64,000 nucleotides of DNA from positions 1,488,001-1,552,000 of the forward strand of contig CAXIUT010000230.1 of NCBI GenBank assembly GCA_964035545.1, in the 5' to 3' direction. Shown here in pieces: positions 14,662 to 29,344 of the stretch. Both the position numbers and the translations under genes were made by a program. Source of the DNA: Bugula neritina (lineage: Eukaryota > Bryozoa > Gymnolaemata > Cheilostomatida > Bugulidae). The first letter of the stretch is position 1; every line of letters starts with the position of its first letter. Under the pieces are notes generated by a model. The model had not been told where the DNA came from, made no database searches, and saw only the letters and a list, made by a program, of their open reading frames with translations.

Positions 14662-17411
14662 GGATAATACTGCAACTTAATAAAATGTACTGTAACACAC
14701 TGAAATATACTGCAAGATACTGAAATATACTGTAACATACTGAAACCCATGCAACATACTGAAATACGCTGCAACATACTGAATTATACTGCAAGATACT
14801 TCAACATACTGAAATACACTATAACACACTGAAATACACTGCAACATACTGAAGTACACTGAAATACACTGCAACATATTGAAATACATTGCAAAACATC
14901 GAAATATACTGCAACATACTGAAATATGCTGTAGCATACTGAAAGACACTACAACTCGGTGAAGTATAGTGTAATATACGGAAATGTACTGACACATGCC
15001 GAAATATACTGCAACATACTGAAATACACTGGAACATTTTGATATGCACTGCAACGCATGGAATTATACTGCAACACACTGAAACATAAGGCAACATACT
15101 GAAATACACTGCAACATACTGCAACATACTAAAACACACTGCAACATACTGAAAACCACTATAACATATTGAAATATACTGCAACATACTGAAATACACT
15201 ATAACATATTGAAATATGCTGTAGCATACTGAAATACACTGCCACACAGTTAAGTATACTGTAATACACAGAAATTTACTGTAACATACTGAAACATAGG
15301 GCAACATACTGAATATACTGCAACATACTGAAATACACTTTAACATATTGAAATATACTGCAACATACTTAAATACACTATAACATATTGAAATATGCTG
15401 TAGCATACTGAAATACACTGCCACACACTGAAGTATACTGTAATATACAGAAATGTACTGTAACATACTGAAACATAGGGCAACATACTGCAATGTACTG
15501 CAACATACTGAAATATACTGTAAGTGGTGCAACATACTGAAATACACTGTGACATATTGAAATACACTGCAACATGCTGCAACATACTGAACTACACTGG
15601 AACATATTGGAATACACTGCAACACATTGAAATATAGTGTAACACACTGAAACATACGGCAACATACTGAAACACACTGCAACCTACTGCAACATACTAA
15701 AATACACTGCAACATACTGAAAACCACTATAACATATTGAAATATACTACAACATACTGAATTACTCTCTAACATACTGAAATATGCTGTAGCATACTGA
15801 AATACACTGCAACACACTGAAGTATACTGCAATATACTGAAATGTACTGCAACATACTGAATTATACTGCAACATACTGAAATGTAATGCAACATACTGA
15901 ATTATACTGCAACATACTGCAAAATACTGAAATACACAGTTACATATTGAAATACACTGCGAGACATTGAAATATACTGCAACATACTGAAATATACTGC
16001 AAGATACTGCAATATACTGAATTAGACTGTGACATACTGAAATACACTGCACAATACTGCAAGAAACTGCAACATACTGAAATACACTGTAACATATTGA
16101 AATACACTGCATCATACTGCAACATACTGACATACACTGGAACATATTGATATACACTGCAACACATTGAAATATACTGCAACACACGGAACCATTCGGC
16201 AACATACCGAAATATACTGCGACACAGTGAAAAATACGGCAACATACTGAAATATACTGCAAATGATGCACATACTGAAATACAATGTGACACACTGAAA
16301 TACACTGCAACATACTGCAACATACTGCAACATACTGAAATACACTGTAACATATTGAAATACACTGCATAATACTGCAACATACTGAATTACACTGGAA
16401 CATATTGATATACACTGCAACACATTGAAATATTCTGTAACATAATGAAACATACCTGAACATACTGCAACGTAATAAAATATAGTGTAACACACTAAAA
16501 TATACGGCAACATACCGAAACATACTGCGACACGTTGAAAAATACTGCAACATACTGAAATATACTGCAAGTGGTGCAACATACTGAAATACACTGTGAC
16601 ACACTGAAATACACTGCAACATAATGCAACATACTGTACCATACTGTAATACACTGTTACATATCGAATTACACTGCAACATACTGCAACATACTGAAAT
16701 ATACTGCAACGTACTGCAACATACTGAAATACACTGCAACATACTGAAATATATTGCAACACATTAAAATATACTGCAAAACACTGAAACATACTGCAAC
16801 ATACTGACATATACTGCAACATACTGAAATACACTATAACATATTGAAATATACTGCAACATACTGAATTACACCCTAACATACTGAAATATGCTGTAGC
16901 ATACTGAAAGACACTACAACTCAGTGAAGTATAGTGTAATATACGGAAATGTACTGACACATGCCGAAATATACTGCAACATACTGAAATACACTGGAAC
17001 ATTTTGATATGCACTGCAACGCATTGAATTATACTGCAACACACTAAAACATAAGGCAACATACTGAAATACACTGCGAAACATTGAAACATACTGCAAC
17101 ATACTAAAATATACTGCAACATACTGCAACATCCTAAAATACACTGTAACATACTGAAATACACTGCAACACCTTAAAAAATACTGCAACATACTTAAAC
17201 ATACGGCAACATACTGAAATATACTGCAACATACTGAAATACACTCTAACATATTGAAATATACTGCAACGTACTGAAATACACTATAACATATTGAAAT
17301 ATGCTGTAGCATACTGAAATACACTGCCACACACTGAAGTATACTGTAATATACAGAAATGTACTGTAACATACTGAAACATAGGGCAACATACTGAAAT
17401 GTACTGCAACA
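14662..17411 (+). repeat. Third A-unit body (copy of 1693-4442, offset 12,969)
   Basis: The offset of 12,969 is the sum 11,640 + 1,329. The register breaks near 14744, 15308, 15523, 16259 (-2) and 16570 match those at 1775, 2339, 2554, 3290 and 3601. Small differences from A1 include ACATACCTGAAC near 16450 where A1 has ACATACCGGAAC, and some individual base changes, so this copy is older relative to A1 than A2 is. Confidence 0.87.
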
Positions 17412-18385
17412 TGCTGAATTAAACTGCAACATACTGCAACATACTGGAATACACTGTAACATAATGAAATATGTTGTAGCACACTGCAATACACTGCAAC
17501 ACACTGTAGTATACTGTAATATACTGAAATGTACTGCAACATACTGAAATATAATGCAACGCGTTGAATTACACTGTAACATGTTGAAATATACCGCAAC
17601 ATACTGAAATGCACTGTAATATACAGAAATGTACTGTAACATACTGAAATATACTGTAACACACTGAATAATACTCTAACATACCGAAATACACTGTAAC
17701 ATACTGAATTATACTGCAACATACTGCATTATACTGAATTACACTTGAACATAATGAAATACACTGCAACACATTGAAATATACTGCGACATACCGAAAT
17801 GAATGGTAAACTAGTGAAATATACTGTAACATAATGAAACATACCGGAACATACTGCAACATACTGCAACATACTGAAATACACTGAAATATATCGAAAT
17901 ACACTGCAACATACTGCAACATACTAAAATACACTGGAACATAATGGAATACACTGCAACAAACTAAAATATACTGCAACATACTGAAATGTACTGTTAT
18001 ATACAGAAATGTACTGTAACATGCTGAAATATACTGTAACAGACTGAAATATACTCTAACATACCGAAATACACTGTAACATACTGAAATATTCTGCAAC
18101 ATACTGCATCATACTGAATTACACTTGAACGTAATGAAATACACTGCAACACATTGAAATATACTGCAACATTTCGAAATGAATAGTAAACTAGTGAAAT
18201 ATACTGTAACATAATGAAACATACCGGAACATACTGCAACATAATAAAATATAGTGTAACACACTGAAAAATGCGGCATCATACCGAAATATACTGCAAC
18301 ACGTTGAAAATTACTGCAACATACTGAAATATACTGCAACATACTGCAATATACTGAAATACACTGGAACATATTGAACTACACT
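17412..18385 (+). repeat. Truncated A copy ending at the A/B junction (offset 17,102)
   Basis: At about 17412 the sequence jumps from the equivalent of position 4442 to the equivalent of position 311 and follows 311-1283 at offset 17,102. It carries the palindrome at 17557-17566 and the block GGTAAACTAGTG at 17805. It stops near 18385, where A continues ACTACACTGCAACAC but this copy reads ACTACACTGCGAAAC and becomes domain B. The 10-bp register is unbroken across the junction. Confidence 0.83.
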
Positions 18386-18622
18386 GCGAAACATTAAAAT
18401 ATACTGCAACACACTGAAACATAGGGCAACATACCGAAGTATACTGCGACACGTTGAAAAATACTGCAACATACTGAAATACACTGGGACACACTGAAAT
18501 ACACTGCAACATGCTGAAATAAACTGAGACACATTAAAATATACTGCAACACACTGAAATATACTGCAACATACTGCAACATACTAAAATACACTGCAAC
18601 ATACTGCAACATACTGAAATAC

Positions 18623-18633
18623 ACTGGGAACAT
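18623..18633 (+). repeat. 11-bp decamer variant ACTGGGAACAT (B-unit marker, +1)
   Basis: A decamer with one extra G. It occurs at 18623, 24443, 29345, 36224, 38084, 43734, 51041, 56062 and 57780 and I did not find it in domain A. It is the only recurrent lengthening of the register in the window. It is useful as the origin for B-unit numbering. I assign no function. Confidence 0.9.
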
Positions 18634-20949
18634 ATTGAAATACACTGCGAAACATTAAAATATACTGCAACACACTGAAACATAGGGCAACATACCGAAG
18701 TATACTGCGACACGTTGAAAAATACTGCAACATACTGAAATACACTGGGACACACTGAAATACACTGCAACATACTGCAACATACTGAAATACACTGGAA
18801 CTTACTGAAATATACTGCGACATATTGAAATATACAGTAACATACTGAAATATACTTCAACATACTGCAACATACTAAAATACACTGTAACATACTGCAA
18901 TACATTGCAACACATTGAAATATACTGCAACATACTGGAACATACTGCAACGTACTGAAATACACTGTAACATATTGAATTACACTGCGACACATTAAAA
19001 TATACTGCAACACACTGAAACATACGGCAACCTACCGAATTATACTGCGACACGTTGAAAAATACTGCAACATACTGAAATATACTGCAAGTAGCGCAAC
19101 ATACTGAAGTACACTGTGACACACTGAAATACACTGCAACAAACTGCAACATACTGCAACATACTGAAATACACTGTAACATACTGAAATATACTTCAAC
19201 ATACTGCAACATACTAGAATACACTGTAACATACTGAAATTCATTGCAACACATTGAAATATACTGCAACATACCGAAATGAATGGTAAACAAGTGAAAT
19301 ATACTGTGACATGATGAAACATACCGGAACATACTGCAACTTAATAAAATGTACTGTAATACACTGAAATATACTGCAAGATACTGAAATATACTGTGAC
19401 ATACTGAAACCCATGCAACATACTGAAATACGCTGCAACATACTGAAATATACTGCAAGATACTGCAACATACTGAAATACACTATAACACACTGAAATA
19501 CACTGCAACATACTTAAGTACACTGAAATACACTGTAACATATTGAAATACATCGCATAACATCGAAATATACTGCAACATACAGAAGTATACTGTAATA
19601 TACTGAAATGTTATGCAACGTACTGAAAAATAATGCAACGCATTGAATTACACTATAACATATTAAAATATACCGCAACATACTGAAATGTAGTGTAATA
19701 TACAGAAATGAACTGTAACATACTGAAATATACTGTAACACACTGAAACATACTCTAACATACCGAAATAGACTGTAACATACTGAAATATACTGCAACA
19801 TACTGAAATGTACTGCAACATACTGAAATATGCTGTAGCATATTGAAAGACACTACAACTCACTGAAGTATAGTGTAATATACGGGAATATACTGCAACA
19901 TGCCGAAATAAACTGCAACTTACTGAAATACACTGGAACATATTGATATGCACTGCAACACATTGAAATTTACTGCAACACACTGAAACATAAGGCAACA
20001 TACTGAAATACACTGCGACACATTGAAACATACTGCAACATACTAAAATATACTGCAACATACTGCGACATCCTAAAATACACTGTAACATACTGAAATA
20101 CACTGCGACATCTTGAAAAATACTGCAACATACTTAAACATACGGCAACATACTGAAATACACTGCAACATACTGAAAAATACTGCAACATACTGAAATA
20201 TACTGCAAGTGGTGCAACATACTGAAATACACTGTGAGACACTGAAATACACTGCAACATACTGCAACATACTGCAACATACTGAGATACACTGTAACAT
20301 ATTGAAATACACTGCAACATACTGCAACATACTGAAATACACTGGAACTTACTGAAATATACTGCGACACTTTAAAATATACTGTAACATACTGAAATAT
20401 ACTTCAACATACTCCAACATACTAAAGTACACTGTAACATACTGAAATACATTGCAACACATTGAAATATACTGCAACATACTGAAACATACTGCAACAT
20501 ACTGAAATATACTGCAACATACTGAATTACACTATAACATATTGAAATATATTGCAACATACTGAATCACACTCTAACATACTGAAATAGGCTGTAGCAT
20601 ACTGAAATACACTGCCACACACTGAAGTATACTGTAATATACAGAAATGTACTGTAACATACTGAAACACACGCCTACATACTGAAATGTACTGCAACAT
20701 ACTGATATATACCGCAAGTAGTGCAACATACTGAAATACACTGTGACACACTGAAATACACTGCAACACACTGCAACATACTGCAACATACTGAAATACA
20801 CTGTAACATATTGAAATACACTGCAACATACTGCAACATACTGAACCACACTGGAACATATTGGAATACACTGCAACACATTGAAATATAGTGTAACACA
20901 CTGAAACATACGGCAACATACTGAAACACACTGCAACCTACTGCAACAT

Positions 20950-21917
20950 ACTAAAATACACTGCAACATACTGAAAACCACTATAACATATTGAAATATA
21001 CTACAACATACTGAATTACTCTCTTACATACTGAAATATGCTGTAGCATACTGAAATACACTGCAACACACTGAAGTATACTGCAATATACTGAAATGTA
21101 CTGCAACATACTGAATTATACTGCAACATACTGAAATGTAATGCAACATACTGAATTATACTGCAACATACTGCAACATACTGAAATACACAGTTACATA
21201 TTAAAATACACTGCGAGACATTGAAATATACTGCAACATACTGAAATATACTGCAAGATACTGCAATATACTGAATTAGACTGTGACATACTGAAATACA
21301 CTGCACAATACTGCAAGAAACTGCAACATACTGAAATACACTGTAACATACTGAAATACACTGCATCATACTGCAACATACTGACATACACTGGAACATA
21401 TTGATATACACTGCAACACATTGAAATATACTGCAACACGCGGAACCATTCGGCAACATACCGAAATATACTGCGACACAGTGAAAAATACGGCAACATA
21501 CTGAAATATACTGCAAATGATGCACATACTGAAATACAATGTGACACACTGAAATACACTGCAACATACTGCAACATACTGTAACATACTGAAATACACT
21601 GTAACATACTGAAATACACTGCAACACCTTAAAAAATACTGCAACATACTTAAACATACGGCAACATACTGAAATATACTGCAACATACTGAAATACACT
21701 CTAACATATTGAAATATACTGCAACATACTGAAATACACTATAACATATTGAAATATGCTGTAGCATACTGAAATACACTGCCACACACTGAAGTATACT
21801 GTAATATACAGAAATGTACTGTAACATACTGAAACATAGGGCAACATACTGAAATGTACTGCAACATGCTGAAACATACTGTAACATATTGAAATACACT
21901 GCATCATACTGCAACAT
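20950..21917 (+). repeat. 968-bp presence/absence segment, A-like
   Basis: In B1 this segment sits between CTACTGCAACATACT and ACTGACATACACTGG. In B2 the two flanks are directly joined near 26779, so offset changes from 5,830 to 4,862. Its left part resembles A-unit sequence around 2711-3180, including ACACAGTTACATATT. The length equals 97 decamers minus the -2 break it contains (near 21517). Equivalent material is present in B3, B5 and B6 and absent from B4. Confidence 0.8.
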
Positions 21918-24442
21918 ACTGACATACACTGGAACATGTTGAAATACACTGCATCGTACTGCAGCATACTGACGTACACTGAAACATATTGATATACACT
22001 GCAACACATTGAAATATACTGCAACACACGGAACCATTCGGCAACATACCGAAATATACTGCGACACAGTGAAAAATTCGGCAACATACTGAAATATACT
22101 GCAAATGATGCACATACTGAAACACAATGTGACACACTGAAATACACTGCAACATACTGCAACATACTGCAACATACTGCAACATCCTAAAATACACTGT
22201 AACATACTGAAATAGACTGCAACACATTGGAATATTCTGTAACATAATGAAACATACCGGAACATACTGCAACGTAATAAAATATAGTGTAACACACTGA
22301 AATACACTGCAACATAATGCAACATAGTGTACCATACTGAAATACACTGTAACATATCGAATTACACTGCAACATACTGCAACATAGTGAAATATACTGC
22401 AACAAACTGCAACATACTGAAATACGCTGCAACATACTGAAACACATTGCAACACATTAAAATATACTGCAAAATGCTGAAACATACTGCAACATACTGA
22501 AAGGTACTGCAACATACTGAAATACACTATAACATATTGAAATATACTGCAACATACTGAATTACACTCTAACATACTGAAATATGCTGTAGCATACTGA
22601 AATACACTGCAACACACTGAAGTATACTGTAATACACTGAAATGTAATGCAACATACTGAATTATATTGCAACATAGTGCAACATAGTGAAATACACCAC
22701 AACATACTGCAACATACTGAAATACACTGGAACATATTGAAATACACTGCGACACTCTGAAATATACTGCAACACACTGAAACATACGGCAACATACCGA
22801 AATAAACTGCGACACGTTGAAAATTACTGCAACATACTGAAATATACTGCAAATGATGCACATACTGAAATACAATGTGACACACTGAAATACCCTGCAA
22901 CATACTGCAACATACTGCAACATACAGAAATACACTGTAACATATTGAAATACACTGCATAATACTGCAACATACTGAAATACACTGGAACATATTGATA
23001 TACACTGCAACACATTGAAATATTCTGTAACATAATGAAACATACCGGAACATACTGCAACGTAATAAAATATAGTGTGACACACTGAAATATACGGCAA
23101 CATACCGAAATATACTGCGACACGTTGAAAAATACTGCAACATACTGAAATATACTGCAAGTGGTGCAACATACTGAAATACACTGTGACACAGTAAAAT
23201 ACACTGCAACATAATGCAACATACTGTACCATACTGAAATACACTGTAACATATCGAATTACACTGCAACATACTGCAACATAGTGAAATATACTGCAAC
23301 AAACTGCAACATACTGAAATACACTGCAACATACTGAAATACATTGCAACACATTAAAATATACTGCAAAATACTGAAACATACTGCAACATGCTGAAAT
23401 ATACTGCAACATACTGAAATACACTATAACATATTGAAATATACTGCAACATACTGAATTACACTCTAACAAACTGAAATATGCTGTAGCATACTGAATT
23501 ACACTGCAACACAGTGGAGTATACTGTAATACACTGAAATGTACTGCAACATACTGAACTATACTGCAACATACTGAAACATACTGGAACACACTGTAAA
23601 ATAATGAAATATGCTGTAGGACGCTGAAATACACTGCAACATCCTGAAGTATACTGTAATATACTGAAATGTTGTGCAACGTACTGAAAAATAATGCAAC
23701 GCGTTGAATTACACTATAACATATTAAAATATACCGCAACATACTGAAATGTTCTGTAATATACAGAAATGAACTGTAACATACTGAAATATACTGTAAC
23801 ACACTGAAACATACTCTAACATACCGAAATAGACTGTAACATACTGAAATATACTGCAACATACTGAAATGTACTGCAACATACTGAAATATGCTGTAGC
23901 ATATTGAAAGACACTACAACTCACTGAAGTATAGTGTAATATACGGGAATGTACTGCAACATGCCGAAATAAACTGCAACTTACTGAAATACACTGGAAC
24001 ATATTGATATGCACTGCAACACATTGAAATATACTGCAACACACTGAAACATAAGGCAACATAGTGAAATATACTGCGACACATTGGAATATACTGCAAC
24101 ATACTAAAATATACTGCAACAAACTGCAACATCCTAAAATACACTGTAGCATACTGAAACATACTGCAACATACTGACATATACTGCAACACACTGAAGT
24201 ATACTGTAATACACTGACATATAATGCAACATACTGAATTATACTGCAACATAATGCAACATACTGAAATACACCACAACATACTGCAACTTACTAAAAT
24301 ACACTGTGATACACTGAAATACACTGCAACATGCTGAAATAAACTGAGACACATTAAAATATACTGCAACACACTGAAATATACTGCAACATACTGCAAC
24401 ATACTAAAATACACTGCAACATACTGCAACATACTGAAATAC

Positions 24443-27400
24443 ACTGGGAACATATTGAAATACACTGCGAAACATTAAAATATACTGCAACACACTGAAA
24501 CATAGGGCAACATACCGAAGTATACTGCGACACGTTGAAAAATACTGCAACATACTGAAATACACTGGGACACACTGAAATACACTGCAACATACTGCAA
24601 CATACTGAAATACACTGGAACTTACTGAAATATACTGCGACATATTGAAATATACAGTAACATACTGAAATATACTTCAACATACTGCAACATACTAAAA
24701 TACACTGTAACATACTGCAATACATTGCAACACATTGAAATATACTGCAACATACTGAAACATACTGCAACGTACTGAAATACACTGTAACATATTGAAT
24801 TACACTGCGACACATTAAAATATACTGCAACACACTGAAACATACGGCAACCTACCGAATTATACTGCGACACGTTGAAAAATACTGCAACATACTGAAA
24901 TATACTGCAAGTAGCGCAACATACTGAAGTACACTGTGACACACTGAAATACACTGCAACACACTGCAACATACTGCAACATACTGAAATACACTGTAAC
25001 ATACTGAAATATACTTCAACATACTGCAACATACTAGAATACACTGTAACATACTGAAATTCATTGCAACACATTGAAATATACTGCAACATACCGAAAT
25101 GAATGGTAAACAAGTGAAATATACTGTGACATGATGAAACATACCGGAACATACTGCAACTTAATAAAATGTACTGTAATACACTGAAATATACTGCAAG
25201 ATACTGAAATATACTGTGACATACTGAAACCCATGCAACATACTGAAATACGCTGCAACATACTGAAATATACTGCAAGATACTGCAACATACTGAAATA
25301 CACTATAACACACTGAAATACACTGCAACATACTTAAGTACACTGAAATACACTGTAACATATTGAAATACATCGCGTAACATCGAAATATACTGCAACA
25401 TACAGAAGTATACTGTAATATACTGAAATGTTATGCAACGTACTGAAAAATAATGCAACGCATTGAATTACACTATAACATATTAAAATATACCGCAACA
25501 TACTGAAATGTAGTGTAATATACAGAAATGAACTGTAACATACTGAAATATACTGTAACACACTGAAACATACTCTAACATACCGAAATAGACTGTAACA
25601 TACTGAAATATACTGCAACATACTGAAATGTACTGCAACATACTGAAATATGCTGTAGCATATTGAAAGACACTACAACTCACTGAAGTATAGTGTAATA
25701 TACGGGAATATACTGCAACATGCCGAAATAAACTGCAACTTACTGAAATACACTGGAACATATTGATATGCACTGCAACACATTGAAATATACTGCAACA
25801 CACTGAAACATAAGGCAACATACTGAAATACACTGCGACACATTGAAACATACTGCAACATACTAAAATATACTGCAACATACTGCGACATCCTAAAATA
25901 CACTGTAACATACTGAAATACACTGCGACATCTTGAAAAATACTGCAACATACTTAAACATACGGCAACATACTGAAATACACTGCAACATACTGAAAAA
26001 TACTGCAACATACTGAAATATACTGCAAGTGGTGCAACATACTGAAATACACTGTGAGACACTGAAATACACTGCAACATACTGCAACATACTGCAACAT
26101 ACTGAGATACACTGTAACATATTGAAATACACTGCAACATACTGCAACATACTGCAACATACTGAAATACACTGGAACTTACTGAAATATACTGCGACAC
26201 TTTAAAATATACTGTAACATACTGAAATATACTTCAACATACTCCAACATACTAAAATACACTGTAACATACTGAAATACATTGCAACACATTGAAATAT
26301 ACTGCAACATACTGAAACATACTGCAACATACTGAAATATACTGCAACATACTGAATTATACTATAACATATTGAAATATATTGCAACATACTGAATCAC
26401 ACTCTAACATACTGAAATAGGCTGTAGCATACTGAAATACACTGCCACACACTGAAGTATACTGTAATATACAGAAATGTACTCTAACATACTGAAACAC
26501 ACGCCTACATACTGAAATGTACTGCAACATACTGATATATACCGCAAGTAGTGCAACATACTGAAATACACTGTGACACACTGAAATACACTGCAACACA
26601 CTGCAACATACTGCAACATACTGAAATACACTGTAACATATTGAAATACACTGCAACATACTGCAACATACTGAACCAAACTGGAACATATTGGAATACA
26701 CTGCAACACATTGAAATATAGTGTAACACACTGAAACATACGGCAACATACTGAAACACACTGCAACCTACTGCAACATACTGACATACACTGGAACATG
26801 TTGAAATACACTGCATCGTACTGCAGCATACTGACGTACACTGAAACATATTGATATACACTGCAACACATTGAAATATACTGCAACACACGGAACCATT
26901 CGGCAACATACCGAAATATACTGCGACACAGTGAAAAATACGGCAACATACTGAAATATACTGCAAATGATGCACATACTGAAACACAATGTGACACACT
27001 GAAATACACTGCAACATACTGCAACATACTGCAACATACTGAAATACACTGTAACATATTGGAATACACTGCATAATACTGCAACATACTGAAATACACT
27101 GGAACATATTGATATACACTGCAACACATTGAAATATTCTGTAACATAATGAAACATACCGGAACATACTGCAACGTAATAAAATATAGTGTAACACACT
27201 GAAATACACTGCAACATAATGCAACATAGTGTACCATACTGAAATACACTGTAACATATCGAATTACACTGCAACATACTGCAACATAGTGAAATATACT
27301 GCAACAAACTGCAACATACTGAAATACGCTGCAACATACTGAAACACATTGCAACACATTAAAATATACTGCAAAATGCTGAAACATACTGCAACATACT

Positions 27401-29344
27401 GAAAGGTACTGCAACATACTGAAATACACTATAACATCTTGAAATATACTGCAACATACTGAATTACACCCTAACATACTGAAATATGCTGTAGCATACT
27501 GAAATACACTGCAACACACTGAAGTATACTGTAATACACTGAAATGTAATGCAACATACTGAATTATATTGCAACATAGTGCAACATAGTGAAATACACC
27601 ACAACATACTGCAACATACTGAAATACACTGGAACATATTGAAATACACTGCGACACTCTGAAATATACTGCAACACACGGAAACATACGGCAACATACC
27701 GAAATAAACTGCGACACGTTGAAAATTACTGCAACATACTGAAATATACTGCAAATGATGCACATACTGAAATACAATGTGACACACTGAAATACCCTGC
27801 AACATACTGCAACATACTGCAACATACAGAAATACACTGTAACATATTGATATACACTGCATAATACTGCAACATACTGAAATACACTGGAACATATTGA
27901 TATACACTGCAACACATTGAAATATTCTGTAACATAATGAAACATACCGGAACATACTGCAACGTAATAAAATATAGTGTGACACACTGAAATATACGGC
28001 AACATACCGAAATATACTGCGACACGTTGAAAAATACTGCAACATACTGAAAAATACTGCAAGTGGTGCAACATACTGAAATACACTGTGACACAGTAAA
28101 ATACACTGCAACATAATGCAACATACTGTACCATACTGAAATACACTGTAACATATCGAATTACACTGCAACATACTGCAACATAGTGAAATATACTGCA
28201 ACAAACTGCAACATACTGAAATACACTGCAACATACTGAAATACATTGCAACACATTAAAATATACTGCAAAATACTGAAACATACTGCAACATGCTGAA
28301 ATATACTGCAACATACTGAAATACACTATAACATGTTGAAATATACTGCAACATACTGAATTACACTCTAACAAACTGAAATATGCTGTAGCATACTGAA
28401 TTACACTGCAACACAGTGGAGTATACTGTAATACACTGAAATGTACTGCAACATACTGAACTATACTGCAACATACTGAAACATACTGGAACACACTGTA
28501 AAATAATGAAATATGCTGTAGGACGCTGAAATACACTGCAACATCCTGAAGTATACTGTAATATACTGAAATGTTGTGCAACGTACTGAAAAATAATGCA
28601 ACGCGTTGAATTACACTATAACATATTAAAATATACCGCAACATACTGAAATGTTCTGTAATATACAGAAATGAACTGTAACATACTGAAATATACTGTA
28701 ACACACTGAAACATACTCTAACATACCGAAATAGACTGTAACATACTGAAATATACTGCAACATACTGAAATGTACTGCAACATACTGAAATATGCTGTA
28801 GCATATTGAAAGACACTACAACTCACTGAAGTATAGTGTAATATACGGGAATGTACTGCAACATGCCGAAATAAACTGCAACTTACTGAAATACACTGGA
28901 ACATATTGATATGCACTGCAACACATTGAAATATACTGCAACACACTGAAACATAAGGCAACATAGTGAAATATACTGCGACACATTGGAATATACTGCA
29001 ACATACTAAAATATACTGCAACAAACTGCAACATCCTAAAATACACTGTAACATACTGAAACATACTGCAACATACTGACATATACTGCAACACACTGAA
29101 GTATACTGTAATACACTGACATATAATGCAACATACTGAATTATACTGCAACATAATGCAACATACTGAAATACACCACAACATACTGCAACTTACTAAA
29201 ATACACTGTGATACACTGAAATACACTGCAACATGCTGAAATAAACTGAGACACATTAAAATATACTGCAACACACTGAAATATACTGCAACATACTGCA
29301 ACATACTAAAATACACTGCAACATACTGCAACATACTGAAATAC
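24443..29344 (+). repeat. HOR unit B2, 4,902 bp
   Basis: The shortest nearly complete B unit in the window, convenient as reference. Breaks are +1 at 24443, -1 near 24910, 25228, 26027, 26547 and 28060, and -2 near 26967 and 27754, a net -8, matching 4902 = 4910 - 8. Compared with B1 it has one extra ACTGCAACAT near 26151 (three in a row instead of two). The longest - strand open frame of the window, 26404-28764, lies here and is repeat-derived. Confidence 0.88.
26404..28764 (-). other. Longest - strand open frame (786 codons), repeat-derived, not called as gene
   Basis: Reading the - strand gives a periodic peptide of 10 residues per three decamers (M-L-Q-Y-V-A-V-Y-F-S type, rich in Cys, Val, Tyr, Phe, Gln). 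Similar open frames occur at 40952-43153 (733), 48289-50460 (723), 33562-35643 (693) and 21904-23862 (652), and the other two - frames over the same DNA are also largely open with the same residues in shifted order. Because ten is not a multiple of three, each frame passes through all monomer phases. The frames end where ACTAAAA-type or similar variants create stops. No signal peptide, domain or promoter is recognisable. Confidence 0.85.

Larger units (their letters stand above)
1..18385 (+). repeat. Higher-order repeat domain A
   Basis: This domain is recognised by long internal homologies at offsets 3,673, 11,640, 12,969, 1,329 and 17,102 bp. Typical landmarks are the SpeI-containing block GGTAAACTAGTG (near 703, 1652, 5325, 8729, 11104, 12343, 13292, 13672, 14621, 17805) and the run around ATTGAACTACACTGC. 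The 11-bp marker of domain B is absent here. Some sub-segments, for example around 2700-3000, recur in domain B near 20,940-21,230, so the two domains diverged from a common array. Confidence 0.85.
18623..24442 (+). repeat. HOR unit B1, 5,820 bp
   Basis: Measured marker to marker. Register breaks inside are +1 at 18623, -1 near 19090, 19408, 20207, 20707 and 23160, and -2 near 21517, 22104 and 22852, a net -10, so the unit length is a multiple of 10. It carries a 968-bp segment (about 20950-21917) that B2 lacks, and lacks a 10-bp and a 40-bp piece that B2 has: 4902 + 968 - 10 - 40 = 5820. Confidence 0.88.

Noticed and set aside
20950-21917. 968-bp segment as a mobile element insertion
   Set aside because: It consists of decamers itself, has no terminal inverted repeats, target duplication or coding capacity, and its length fits in-register exchange.
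26404-28764. Long - strand open frame as a real Cys-rich repeat protein gene
   Set aside because: The three - frames are largely open together and encode the same periodic residues. Openness follows from the repeat consensus, and no start context, domain or frame-specific conservation is visible.
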